Below, piece after piece: positions 42,368-50,740 of a stretch of DNA of 64,000 nucleotides (position 1 is the first letter of the stretch; each line of letters begins with the position of its first letter). The notes beneath the pieces were generated by a model that had not been told where the DNA came from, ran no database searches, and saw nothing but the letters and a program-made list of their open reading frames with translations. The translations under genes and the position numbers were made by a program. The stretch lies in assembly GCA_963715025.1 (NCBI GenBank), contig CAVQQQ010000002.1, positions 682,001-746,000 of the forward strand. The letters are read 5' to 3'. Source of the DNA: DASSJT01 sp963715025. Lineage in GTDB: Bacteria; Actinomycetota; Actinomycetes; Actinomycetales; Dermatophilaceae.

Positions 42368-43569
42368 GCAGCGCCCTCCGCCACGGTGGTCTCCAGGCCG
42401 CTCAAGCCGCCGAGCTCCGCGTCGATCGCCGCCATCAGGTGCTCGGTCACCTCGGGAACACCGATCCGCTGCACGATGTCGGCAAAGAAGCCCCGCACCA
42501 CGAGGCGGCGGGCTAGGTCCTCGGGAATGCCCCGCGCCTGGAGGTAGAAGAGCTGCTCGTCATCGAAGCGACCGGTCGCCGAGGCGTGACCGGCGCCGAT
42601 GATCTCGCCGGTCTCGATCTCGAGGTTGGGCACCGAGTCGGCACGGGCCCCGTCGGTGAGCACGAGGTTGCGGTTGAGCTCGTAGGTGTCGGTGCCCTCC
42701 GCGGTGTGGCGGATGAGCACATCGCCGACCCACACGGTGTGGGCCGAGTCGCCCTGGAGGGCGCCCTTGTACTGAACCCGGGAGGTGCAGTGGGGCGCTT
42801 CGTGGTCGACGAACAGGCGGTGCTCCTGGTGCTGGCCGGCGTCGGCGAAGTAGACGCCCAGACCCTCGAACGACCCACCCGGGCCCGCGTAGCGCGCATT
42901 CATGGCCAGACGCACGATCTTGCCGCCGAGGGTCACCGCGATGTGCTTGAGCTTGGCGTCACGCCCGATCAGGGCGTCGTTCTGGGCCAGGTGGATCGTG
43001 TCGTCGTCCCACTCCTGCACCGTGACGAAGGTCAGGTCAGCACCGTCGCCCAGCTTGATCTCCACGTTGGAGCCGCACTCCGCAGAGCCGCGGTGGGTCA
43101 GCACCACCGTGCCCTTGGCGAAGTTGCCCGCCTCCACCACGAGGTGGCCGTTCACGCGGGCCAGGCCGCTCGCGGAGACCGTGATGCGCACCGGCTCCGA
43201 GAGCTCGACCTCGGCTGGGATGGCGACCCTGGTGGCTTCCGGCTCGCCGGCCCAGGCGACGGCCGACGCGCGGTCGGCCGGGATACCCACGCCGGCCGAG
43301 CGGGCGGCCACGCGATCGACGGTGGCCCCCTCGGGCGCCTCGACGGACACCGTCAGCCGCTCCGCGTCCGTCGTCGCCTCGTGGAAGAGGGCCCCGACGC
43401 GGTCGACCGGGGTGAACCGCCAGTCCTCTTCGCGGCCCATGGGCACCGCGAAGTCGTCTACGGCATACGACCTCTTGCGCTCGGCGCGGGACTGGTCAGG
43501 AACGAACGCGGCAGCGCTGTCCTCGTGCCCCGCACGGCCGTGCTGGGGCTTCTCGGCCAGAAGGCTCAT
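42364..43569 (-). CDS. sufD: Fe-S assembly protein SufD
   Basis: A 401-residue scaffold partner of SufB. The right-handed beta-helix core includes GGKIVRLAMNARYAGPGGSF, GVYFADAGQHQEHRLFVDHE and TSRVQYKGALQGDSAHTVWV. GEIIGAGHASATGRFDDEQL and YLQARGIPEDLARRLVVRGF are the SufB/D C-terminal signature. The start chosen is ATG 43569, which overlaps the sufB stop by one base (TGATG). The N-terminal DDFAVPMGREEDWRFTPVDR is typical. Confidence 0.95.
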   Translation of the reverse strand: MSLLAEKPQHGRAGHEDSAAAFVPDQSRAERKRSYAVDDFAVPMGREEDWRFTPVDRVGALFHEATTDAERLTVSVEAPEGATVDRVAARSAGVGIPADRASAVAWAGEPEATRVAIPAEVELSEPVRITVSASGLARVNGHLVVEAGNFAKGTVVLTHRGSAECGSNVEIKLGDGADLTFVTVQEWDDDTIHLAQNDALIGRDAKLKHIAVTLGGKIVRLAMNARYAGPGGSFEGLGVYFADAGQHQEHRLFVDHEAPHCTSRVQYKGALQGDSAHTVWVGDVLIRHTAEGTDTYELNRNLVLTDGARADSVPNLEIETGEIIGAGHASATGRFDDEQLFYLQARGIPEDLARRLVVRGFFADIVQRIGVPEVTEHLMAAIDAELGGLSGLETTVAEGAA

Positions 43570-44990
43570 CAGCCAACGGCTCCTTCCATCTGCAGCTCGA
43601 TCAGGCGGTTGAGCTCGAGGGCGTACTCCATGGGCAGCTCGCGCGCGATGGGCTCGATGAAGCCGCGCACGATCATGGCCATGGCCTCCTCCTCGGTCAG
43701 CCCGCGGGACATGAGGTAGAAGAGCTGGTCGTCGCCGATCTTCGACACAGTCGCCTCGTGGCCCATCTGCACGTCGTCCTCGCGGACGTCGACGTAGGGA
43801 TAGGTGTCGGAGCGGCTGATCGTGTCGACCAGCAGCGCGTCGCAGCGCACCGTCGACTTGCTGTGGTGGGCGCCCTCCAGGATCTGGACAAGTCCGCGAT
43901 AGGAGGTGCGGCCACCACCGCGCGCGACGGACTTGGAGACGATGCTCGACGAGGTGTGCGGAGCGGCATGCACCATCTTGGCGCCGGCGTCCTGGTGCTG
44001 CCCCTCGCCCGCGAAGGCGATCGACAGGGTCTCGCCCTTGGCGTGCTCGCCGAGCAGGAAGACGGCTGGGTACTTCATGGTCACCTTGGAGCCGATGTTG
44101 CCGTCGACCCACTCCATCGTCGCGCCCTCGGCCGCGGTGGCCCGCTTGGTGACGAGGTTGTAGACGTTGTTCGACCAGTTCTGGATCGTGGTGTAGCGCA
44201 CGCGGGCGTTCTTCTTCACCACGATCTCGACCACCGCGGAGTGCAGCGAGTCGGACTTGTAGATCGGCGCCGTGCAGCCCTCGACGTAGTGCACGTAGGA
44301 GCCCTCGTCGGCGATGATCAGCGTGCGCTCGAACTGGCCCATGTTCTCGGTGTTGATCCGGAAGTAGGCCTGCAGCGGGATGTCGACGTGGACGCCAGGC
44401 GGCACGTAGATGAACGAGCCGCCCGACCAGACCGCGGTGTTGAGCGAGGCGAACTTGTTGTCGCCGGCGGGGATCACCGACGTGAAGTACTCGCGGAACA
44501 GGTCCTCGTGCTCGCGCAGCCCACTGTCGGTGTCGACGAAGATGACGCCCTTCGCCTCCAGGTCCTCGCGGATCTGGTGGTAGACGACCTCGGACTCGTA
44601 CTGGGCCGCGACACCGGCGATGAGGCGCTGCTTCTCCGCCTCCGGGATGCCGAGCCGGTCATAGGTGTTCTTGATGTCCTCGGGCAGCTCGTCCCAGGAG
44701 GTGGCCTGCTTCTCGGTCGACTTCACGAAGTACTTGATGTTCTGGAAGTCGATCCCGGTCAGGTCGGAACCCCAGGTCGGCATCGGCTTCTTGTTGAAGA
44801 GGCGCAGCGACTTGAGCCGCAGGTCGGTCATCCACTGCGGCTCGCCCTTGCGGGCCGATATGTCACGGACGACCTCCTCGTTCAGGCCGCGCCGGGCCGA
44901 GGAGCCTGCGGTATCCGAGTCGGCCCAGCCGTACTCGTAGCGCCCCAGGTCCTTCAGGCCTGGGTTGAGCTCTTCGATGTGGGTGCTCAT
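43569..44990 (-). CDS. sufB: Fe-S assembly scaffold SufB
   Basis: A 473-residue scaffold on which SufBCD builds clusters. SFIYVPPGVHVDIPLQAYFR, EGCTAPIYKSDSLHSAVVEI (with the sulfur-accepting Cys) and RGLVQILEGAHHSKSTVRCD (with the second key Cys) are conserved. The protein is intein-free, unlike the SufB of many mycobacteria. I chose ATG 44990, which overlaps the sufR stop by four bases, over an upstream extension to 45068 that would lie within sufR. It is the first structural gene of the operon. Confidence 0.96.
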   Translation of the reverse strand: MSTHIEELNPGLKDLGRYEYGWADSDTAGSSARRGLNEEVVRDISARKGEPQWMTDLRLKSLRLFNKKPMPTWGSDLTGIDFQNIKYFVKSTEKQATSWDELPEDIKNTYDRLGIPEAEKQRLIAGVAAQYESEVVYHQIREDLEAKGVIFVDTDSGLREHEDLFREYFTSVIPAGDNKFASLNTAVWSGGSFIYVPPGVHVDIPLQAYFRINTENMGQFERTLIIADEGSYVHYVEGCTAPIYKSDSLHSAVVEIVVKKNARVRYTTIQNWSNNVYNLVTKRATAAEGATMEWVDGNIGSKVTMKYPAVFLLGEHAKGETLSIAFAGEGQHQDAGAKMVHAAPHTSSSIVSKSVARGGGRTSYRGLVQILEGAHHSKSTVRCDALLVDTISRSDTYPYVDVREDDVQMGHEATVSKIGDDQLFYLMSRGLTEEEAMAMIVRGFIEPIARELPMEYALELNRLIELQMEGAVG

Positions 44991-45781
44991 CGCGTGGACC
45001 CTTCCTTGGTCGTGGTAGTGGCAGTGGTGATCGCGGCTGCAGGGACAGCCGGGACGAACGTGGTGCACACGTGGTCGCCGTGGGCGAGGGTCGCCAGGCG
45101 CTGCACGTGGACTCCTAGCAATCGGGAGAAGGCGTCTGTTTCAGCGTCACAGAACTGCGGAAATTCCCGGGCGGCGTGCTGGACCGGGCAGTGGCCCTGG
45201 CACAGCTGTATGCCGGTGAGCGGGCCGACCGCGGACGGCGCCGGCTCCGACGTGCCCTGGGAGTCCCGCTCAGATCCGCCCATGGGGCGCGCAGACGCCG
45301 CGAAGCCGTCGCGCGTGAGCGCACGGACGAGTGCCTCGGCGCGCTCAGGGGGCGAGTCGCCCGCATCGGCCAGCTCGGCGGCATACCGCTGCTCGGCGGT
45401 GGCGATCCGCTGCTGGACGAACGCCGACACGGCACCCGGCCCCCCGGTCTGCTCGAGGAACCGGAGCGCCTCGGTGGCGAGGTGGTCGTAGTCGGACACG
45501 AGGGCCTGGTGACCGGCGGGGCTGATGACGTAGGAGCGTGCGGGACGGCCCCGGCCGCGGTGGCCGGACGCCTGCTCGCGGGCTTCGATCAGGCCATCCT
45601 CTACGAGGTTGTCGAGGTGGCGGCGGACCGCCGTCGGGGTCAGGCCGAGCTGTGCGGCCAGGGTTATCGCCCGGATCGGCCCGTGCTCGCTGATCGCCTT
45701 GAGCACGCGGTCGCGGGTGCGCGACTCCAGCCGCGACTCCGGCGACTGGGTGCCCACCTCAGGCGCGCCAGCAATAAACAC
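44987..45781 (-). CDS. sufR: SufR-type Fe-S-sensing transcriptional repressor
   Basis: A 264-residue regulator. An N-terminal winged helix (about 20-90, IRAITLAAQLGLTPTAVRRH) is followed by a dimerisation region. Close to the C-terminus three Cys sit in QLCQGHCPVQHAAREFPQFC (the cluster ligands of SufR), followed by DAETDAFSRLLG and a late Cys in GDHVCTTFVP. Holo-SufR represses suf genes; loss of its cluster in iron shortage or oxidative stress relieves repression. It is the first gene of its own operon, so autoregulation is expected. The GTG lies six bases after a TAACAT -10 box. Confidence 0.93.
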   Translation of the reverse strand: MFIAGAPEVGTQSPESRLESRTRDRVLKAISEHGPIRAITLAAQLGLTPTAVRRHLDNLVEDGLIEAREQASGHRGRGRPARSYVISPAGHQALVSDYDHLATEALRFLEQTGGPGAVSAFVQQRIATAEQRYAAELADAGDSPPERAEALVRALTRDGFAASARPMGGSERDSQGTSEPAPSAVGPLTGIQLCQGHCPVQHAAREFPQFCDAETDAFSRLLGVHVQRLATLAHGDHVCTTFVPAVPAAAITTATTTTKEGSTR

Positions 45782-45787
45782 ACATCT

Positions 45788-45798
45788 ATGTTACGTAA
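45788..45798 (-). promoter_or_regulatory. sufR -10 box with overlapping TTACGTAA palindrome
   Basis: On the minus strand TAACAT (45788-45793) ends six bases before the sufR GTG. The perfect 8-bp palindrome TTACGTAA (45791-45798) overlaps it and could be part of a SufR operator. Confidence 0.45.
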
Positions 45799-45818
45799 TT
45801 AGTCCGACCAAGGGAAAG

Positions 45819-45837
45819 GAAGGCAAGCCTTACCACA
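45819..45837 (-). promoter_or_regulatory. iron-box-like site (IdeR/DtxR type) upstream of sufR
   Basis: Minus strand TGTGGTAAGGCTTGCCTTC agrees with the 19-bp IdeR/DtxR consensus TTAGGTTAGGCTAACCTAA at 12 positions, including the central GGT-AGGCT-CCT core. It lies 38-56 bases before the sufR start, just upstream of the expected -35. It would tie the Fe-S operon to iron supply (inference). Confidence 0.42.
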
Positions 45838-45841
45838 GCCC

Positions 45842-48790
45842 TCAGCCCACGAGCAGTCCTCGGCGGCGCGCCTCTGCCACGGCCTCCCCACGGGTCGCCA
45901 CCCCGAGCTTGGCCAGGATGTTCGAGACATGGACGCTGGCCGTCTTGGTGCTGATGAACAGCTGGGCGCCGATCTGTCCGTTGGTGCGCCCCTGCCCGAG
46001 CAGCGCCAGGATCTCGCGCTCCCGGGGCGTGAGCGCATCCGGACTCCGCACCGCTCCCGTGCCCGACACGCTGCCTCTCGCGACCGGCTGGAGCGCGCGC
46101 AGCTCCCGGGCCAGCGGCTCGGCGCCCAGCCGCGCCGCTGTCGCGCTCGCGGCTGCGATGAGCTCGTCGTCGCCCTCGCGGCCCGCGGCCTGCAGCACGG
46201 CCGCCAGACGCGCCTGGGATCTGGCCTCCTCGAACGCGTGACCATAGGCGTGCATGGCGTCAACGGCCTCGCGCCAAGCCGCGACGAGGTCGTCCAGCGA
46301 CGGGGCGTTGATGCCCGCCGACCAGCGCAGTCGAAGCTCCTCGGCGCGAAGCCTCGCGATCCAGGCTCGGCCCTCGGGCCCGGGTCCCTCGGCAGCCGAG
46401 AGGTCCGGCCACACGAGCGCGGCCGACTGGGCCAGCCGCTCAGCGGCCACGACGAGTTCCCGGCGCCGGGACGTCGAGGCGCCGGGCGCCGCGGTGGCGA
46501 ACTGCCCCACGAGGAGCGCGTCGAGGCGCACTTCCGCCTGGGCGACGGGCACCTCCCACAGATTCCGCAGGAACGTCACACCCTCGGTGTGCGCCTGCCA
46601 CGCCAGGTCGAGCTCGCCGGCGTCGCCGTAGAGGTCGATGGCGGCTCCGGTCGCGGCCACGACGATGAAGCCGTCGGCGCCCCAGGTGCGGTGGATCCGA
46701 TCGAGAAGGGCCACGGCGGCCGCGTTGCCACGCCCCGCGTCAATGTTGAGGCCGCCTGCCAGGAGGCCGACGGCCGCCGTCTCCGGCGGGTGCTCGTCGG
46801 AGAAGTCGGCCAGCTCCTTGCCGATCTCCCACTCGCCCAGCTGGTGGGCCACGAGGATCCCCACCATGCGCGCGTCGTGCGCAAAGGGGGCCCATTGGAG
46901 GCCCACGGCGCGGGCTCGCGAGGTGGCCTCGCGAAATGCCACCAGCGCCTCGGGAAGGCGGCCCTGACGGTGGTGGAGAGACGCGAGGTGGTGGAGGGCT
47001 CGCAGCAGCGGGAGACCCGTCCGGTCGCCCCAGTCCTGGATGAGCCGCTCAAGTCGCTGCAGGGACTCTTCGGGTTGTCCCTGCCGCTCGACGAGACGTG
47101 CGCGCAGGCTCTCGATCTCGACACCGAGGTCGCGCAGCCCCAGCCTCGCCGCGAATTCCGCTGCCTCCTGGGCCACCGAGGCTGCCTTCTCGTTGCGACC
47201 CCGGTCGGCCAGGGCCTCCGCGTGGGCAGCGAGCAGCCGGGCGTGCAGCGGGGTCTCGACGCCCCACGGGACGATCGCGAGTGCCTCGCGGATGAGGTCG
47301 AGGCGGTCCATGGGGGTCTCGGTCAGTCGGGCGGTCGACGCGAGGTGTGCGAGCAGCAGGGCCCTGCCCTCAGGACTCGCGTCGTCGTGCCGCTCGCGAA
47401 GCCGCTGCTTCAGGAGCGACACCGCGCGGTCGAGCCGCCCCGTGCCGATGGCCGCCTGGGACGCCTTCACCACCAGCTCGTCGAGCAGGTCGTCGTCATC
47501 GGGGGCGAGGCCGAGCGCGCGGTCATAGTGGGACAGGGCCTCGGCTGGGCCGCCGACCGTCATCGCAGCGTCTCCCGCCTCGACGCTCGCAGCCAGGGCC
47601 GTCGCGGCGTCACCGGCAGCCCCCGCATGCCGTGCGAGGTCTGCTGCGGTGCCCGGCATGCGGTTGGCGGACAGCACGCGGGCAAAGACGCCATGCGTGC
47701 GACTGCGCTCGCTGGGCAGGAGGTCTTCGTAGACCGTCTCGGCCAGGAGGGCATGGCGGAAGGTGTAGCCCTGGGGGTCGGTGGCCACCAGGACGTGTTT
47801 CTCGATCGCCTCCCTCAACGAGCGGTCGAGCTCCGGCTCGGTCAACCCTGGTCCGGCCGCCGCGACCGCCGCGAGCAGGGGGTGTGAGATGCGGCGCCCG
47901 GCCGCCGACGCAAGCCGAACGACGTCTTGCGCGGGCTCGGAGAGCTGCTCGAAGCGCACCATGAGCAGCCGGGAGAGGTCATCGCCGGCACCGGCCTGGC
48001 CGAAGGCCGCCGCCGCCCCGAGCTCCTCGGCGAAGAAGGCATTGCCCTCGGCGCGGTCGACCACTGAGGCGAGGACACCCTCGCTCAAGTTGGCCGGGCA
48101 TGACGTCGTGACGATCTGGCGGATATCGGCATCCTGCAGCGGCCCGAGGTCGAGCCTGCGCAGACCGGGGATGCGAGACCAGATCGCGAGGGTCGACCGC
48201 AGCGGGTGCTTCCGGTGGAGGTCGTCGCTGCGGTAGGACGCAATGAGCGAGACGGGTCCCGAGAAGCCGCGGGTGAAAAGCAGGGTCAGGAGGTCGCGTG
48301 AAGTCTGGTCGGCCCAGTGCACGTCCTCGACCACGAGCAGCACCGGCTGGCGGGAGGCAAGGTCATCCAGCGCCGAGTGCACTGCTTCGAACACAGCGGC
48401 ACGGTCGAGGACGTCCCCCTCGGGGTGGACCGGGACTGCCCGGCCGGGCACGAGCCGTGCGATGTCAGGGTGTGCCGCCACCAAGTCGTCGGCGGTCTCG
48501 GGCTCGACAGCGGACAGCCTCCCCAGGATCTCGGCGAACGGGAGGTACGGGAGAGCGGTCCCAGCCTCACCGACACAGTGACCGACCAGGACGAGCCACC
48601 CGTCGACCGTGGCCTGGGCGGCCACCTCGGCGATCAGGCGCGACTTGCCGATGCCCGCGTCGCCGGACACCACGACGAGACCTCCGGCTCGACGATGCCC
48701 GAGGTCGTCGCCAAGCCCGGCGGCCAGGACGAGGCGCTCGAGCTCATCGGCGCGCCCGACCAGCGGGGCTGCAGCAGTGTCAAGGGCCAC
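45842..48790 (-). CDS. large LuxR-family regulator with N-terminal AAA/STAND ATPase (LAL type)
   Basis: A 982-residue protein. The ATPase part has PLVGRADELERLVLAAG, Walker A VVVSGDAGIGKSR (about 38-50) and Walker B VLLVVEDVHWADQ. A long TPR-like helical middle (about 400-850) follows. The C-terminal LuxR helix-turn-helix is LTPREREILALLGQGRTNGQ, then IGAQLFISTKTASVHVSNIL. LAL regulators are ATP-dependent activators that answer unknown ligands. I chose GTG 48790 (ALDTAAAPLVGR) because CATAAT ends seven bases before it; the frame is open further upstream to 48943. Its targets are not evident; it lies between the suf operon and a small ORF. Confidence 0.88.
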   Translation of the reverse strand: MALDTAAAPLVGRADELERLVLAAGLGDDLGHRRAGGLVVVSGDAGIGKSRLIAEVAAQATVDGWLVLVGHCVGEAGTALPYLPFAEILGRLSAVEPETADDLVAAHPDIARLVPGRAVPVHPEGDVLDRAAVFEAVHSALDDLASRQPVLLVVEDVHWADQTSRDLLTLLFTRGFSGPVSLIASYRSDDLHRKHPLRSTLAIWSRIPGLRRLDLGPLQDADIRQIVTTSCPANLSEGVLASVVDRAEGNAFFAEELGAAAAFGQAGAGDDLSRLLMVRFEQLSEPAQDVVRLASAAGRRISHPLLAAVAAAGPGLTEPELDRSLREAIEKHVLVATDPQGYTFRHALLAETVYEDLLPSERSRTHGVFARVLSANRMPGTAADLARHAGAAGDAATALAASVEAGDAAMTVGGPAEALSHYDRALGLAPDDDDLLDELVVKASQAAIGTGRLDRAVSLLKQRLRERHDDASPEGRALLLAHLASTARLTETPMDRLDLIREALAIVPWGVETPLHARLLAAHAEALADRGRNEKAASVAQEAAEFAARLGLRDLGVEIESLRARLVERQGQPEESLQRLERLIQDWGDRTGLPLLRALHHLASLHHRQGRLPEALVAFREATSRARAVGLQWAPFAHDARMVGILVAHQLGEWEIGKELADFSDEHPPETAAVGLLAGGLNIDAGRGNAAAVALLDRIHRTWGADGFIVVAATGAAIDLYGDAGELDLAWQAHTEGVTFLRNLWEVPVAQAEVRLDALLVGQFATAAPGASTSRRRELVVAAERLAQSAALVWPDLSAAEGPGPEGRAWIARLRAEELRLRWSAGINAPSLDDLVAAWREAVDAMHAYGHAFEEARSQARLAAVLQAAGREGDDELIAAASATAARLGAEPLARELRALQPVARGSVSGTGAVRSPDALTPREREILALLGQGRTNGQIGAQLFISTKTASVHVSNILAKLGVATRGEAVAEARRRGLLVG

Positions 48791-48797
48791 GGCCCCG

Positions 48798-48803
48798 ATT
48801 ATG
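48798..48803 (-). promoter_or_regulatory. -10 box CATAAT for the LuxR-type gene
   Basis: On the minus strand CATAAT is followed by seven bases and GTG 48790, a leaderless arrangement. Confidence 0.45.
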
Positions 48804-48939
48804 GCGGTGACGTCCGACGCTGCCCACGGCAATACGAAAGCCGCGGCGGGCCCGGGAAGGCCCGCCGCGGCCGATGCTGCGTTGTTCTGTGTGCTTTGCG
48901 TCCGCCGCTGCCCGTCCGCAGTGGCGGTCTGGCTCACGG

Positions 48940-49119
48940 TCACGCGACGCGGGCCGCGTGGCCCTGGTGGCGTCCGGCCGCCGGGCGGCGGTTCAGCAGC
49001 CGCAGGTGCTTGTGGTGAACGCGACTGCGTCGCCCGTTGCCCGCGTTGGCGCGGCCCAGGCTCTCCTGGCGCCAGGCGACCTCGGCGGCGACGAACAGCG
49101 GGTCTGAGTAGAACGACAT
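48940..49119 (-). CDS. small basic protein (59 residues), unrecognised
   Basis: ATG 49119 is preceded by GGGAGGGCAAG, the clearest ribosome site of this region. The frame encodes MSFYSDPLFVAAEVAWRQES followed by a basic, His/Arg-rich half (RRSRVHHKHLRLLNRRPAAG). It stops at 48940. I know similar short actinobacterial proteins that open with a Tyr-x-x-Pro-Leu-Phe-x-x-x-E-like pattern and end in a basic stretch, but none with a known role. It lies upstream of the LuxR-type regulator on the same strand. The +3 charge-rich tail suggests RNA, DNA or membrane contact. Confidence 0.65.
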   Translation of the reverse strand: MSFYSDPLFVAAEVAWRQESLGRANAGNGRRSRVHHKHLRLLNRRPAAGRHQGHAARVA

Positions 49120-49163
49120 CTTGCCCTCCCTGTATGGATTTTCCGATGCCTCAAGACTCGGCT

Positions 49164-49175
49164 CCTGAGGTAGGC
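49164..49175 (+). repeat. CCTGAGGTAGGC direct repeat, copy 1
   Basis: First of three related 12-mers between the small ORF and the ABC ATPase gene (others at 49228-49239, CCTTAGGTAGCC, and 49257-49268, exact). The core CCTNAGG is itself a palindrome. Copy 3 lies 22-33 bases before the GTG start of the ABC gene, where an operator would cover the -35. Confidence 0.5.
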
Positions 49176-49256
49176 GGGCACATGAGGCAGGTGCCGTATT
49201 TGTGGGAACGGAGTCTGCGTCCGGGCGCCTTAGGTAGCCACCGCAGCCCGCGCGTT

Positions 49257-49268
49257 CCTGAGGTAGGC
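49257..49268 (+). repeat. CCTGAGGTAGGC direct repeat, copy 3 at the ABC promoter
   Basis: Exact copy of the 12-mer at 49164, placed nine bases before the TAAACT -10 box (49277-49282). It is a candidate regulator site shared by the flanking genes. Confidence 0.45.
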
Positions 49269-49276
49269 AGCGGACC

Positions 49277-49282
49277 TAAACT
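49277..49282 (+). promoter_or_regulatory. -10 box TAAACT for the ABC ATPase gene
   Basis: TAAACT is followed by seven bases and GTG 49290. Confidence 0.45.
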
Positions 49283-49289
49283 CGCCCTC

Positions 49290-50000
49290 GTGCCCCCAGC
49301 CGTCGTCGTGAGCGACCTCCACAAGCGCTTCGGCGAGGTGCGGGCCGTCGACGGGGCCACCTGGCAGGCCACCACGGGCGAGGTCACCGCGGTGCTCGGG
49401 CCCAACGGGGCGGGCAAGACGACCATGGTCGAGTGCCTCGAGGGCCTGCGCCACCCCGACGCCGGGCGAGCCGAAGTGCTCGGCGTCGTGCCCTGGCGGG
49501 CGTCGGCCGACCACCGGGCCCGGGTGGGCGTGATGCTGCAGGACGGCGGCCTTCCCAACGGCGCGCGGCCCCTCGCGCTCCTGCGCCACCTCTCGTCGAT
49601 GTACGCCAGCCCGGTGCCGGTTCCCGAGCTGGCGAAGCCGTTGGGCATCGACGCCTTCGCCCGAACCGCGATCCGACGGCTGTCCGGTGGGCAGCGCCAG
49701 CGGGTGGCCCTCGCGGCGGCCCTCATCGGCCGGCCCGAGGTGGTCTTCCTCGACGAGCCGAGCGCCGGGCTCGACCCGCATGCGCGCCTGGACGTGTGGG
49801 ACCTCGTACGCTCCGAGGCCATACGGGGCGCCGCCGTGGTCCTCACCACACACTCCTTCGAAGAAGCGCAGCGCCTTGCCGACCGGATCGTCATCGTCGC
49901 CGACGGCCGCACCGTGGCGGAGGGGACGCCTGAGCAGCTGACCCGTACCCAGTCCCTTGAAGACCTGTACTTCTCCCTGACCCGCAGGGTGGCGTCATGA
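49290..50000 (+). CDS. ABC transporter ATP-binding protein (DrrA-like)
   Basis: A 236-residue ATPase. Walker A is GPNGAGKTT (about 42-50), Q-loop VMLQDGGLPNG, signature LSGGQRQRVALAAALIGRPE, Walker B VVFLDEPSAGLDPHARLDVW, and switch His TTHSFEEAQ. The order and length match ABC-2 type exporters for drugs or lipids. I chose GTG 49290 because of its TAAACT -10 box; the longer frame to 48609 is a GC artefact. It overlaps the permease by four bases (ATGA). In actinobacteria such a pair often sits between suf genes and ctaA. Confidence 0.9.
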   Translation: MPPAVVVSDLHKRFGEVRAVDGATWQATTGEVTAVLGPNGAGKTTMVECLEGLRHPDAGRAEVLGVVPWRASADHRARVGVMLQDGGLPNGARPLALLRHLSSMYASPVPVPELAKPLGIDAFARTAIRRLSGGQRQRVALAAALIGRPEVVFLDEPSAGLDPHARLDVWDLVRSEAIRGAAVVLTTHSFEEAQRLADRIVIVADGRTVAEGTPEQLTRTQSLEDLYFSLTRRVAS

Positions 50001-50740
50001 CCGCCGCTGCCCCAGCGCGGGAGCGCGTCCTGGCGCAGGCGCGGTTCGAGGCTTCGGCCCTGCTTCGCAACGGCGAGCAGCTCCTCGTCTCCCTGGTCCT
50101 GCCCGCCCTCGCCCTCGGCGGGCTCGCCGCCTCGAGCGCGCCGTCCCTCGGGCCGGGCCGGCGCATCGACCTCGCAGTCCCGGGCGTTCTCGCCATGGCG
50201 GTGATCTCGACCGCGTTCACCGGCCAGGCCATCGCAACCGGCTTCGACCGCCGCTACGGCGTCCTGCGGCTCCTCGGCAGCACCCCCCTGGGCCGGGGTG
50301 GCCTCCTCGGCGGCAAGGCGCTCGCCGTCGTCGCAGTCGTCGGCGTCCAGTACGTCGCCCTCACCGCTCTGGGACTCGCCCTCGGATGGCACCCTCGCCC
50401 GGCCGGCATACCCGCTGCCTGTGTCACGACCGTCCTGGGGACCTGGGCCTTCGTGGCACTGGCCCTCGTCCTGGCCGGCATGCTCCGTGCCGAGGCGGTG
50501 CTCGCGGTGGCCAACCTCGTCTGGGTGCTGCTGTTGGGTCTCGGTGTCCTGGTGCCTACGGCGCGGCTGCCCCAAGCGCTGGCCACGATCGCTCGGCTGC
50601 TGCCCTCAGGCGCCCTCGGCGACGGGCTCCGCCTAGCCCTGGCTCACGCGACCCTCCCCCTGTCACAGTGGGCGGTCCTGGCGGCCTGGGCAGTGGGCGG
50701 CACCTTCGCCGCGCGTCGATGGTTCCGCTGGGGCGACTGA
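49997..50740 (+). CDS. ABC-2 type transporter permease
   Basis: A 247-residue integral membrane protein with six predicted helices, among them LLVSLVLPALALGGLAA and VLAVANLVWVLLLGLGVLV. YGVLRLLGSTPLGRGGLLGG is the ABC-2 permease motif. It pairs with the ATPase gene just upstream, with which it overlaps. Cargo unknown. The next gene in the same direction is ctaA after a gap of about 310 bases, so this pair may or may not serve heme or lipid traffic for the oxidase. Confidence 0.87.
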   Translation: MTAAAPARERVLAQARFEASALLRNGEQLLVSLVLPALALGGLAASSAPSLGPGRRIDLAVPGVLAMAVISTAFTGQAIATGFDRRYGVLRLLGSTPLGRGGLLGGKALAVVAVVGVQYVALTALGLALGWHPRPAGIPAACVTTVLGTWAFVALALVLAGMLRAEAVLAVANLVWVLLLGLGVLVPTARLPQALATIARLLPSGALGDGLRLALAHATLPLSQWAVLAAWAVGGTFAARRWFRWGD

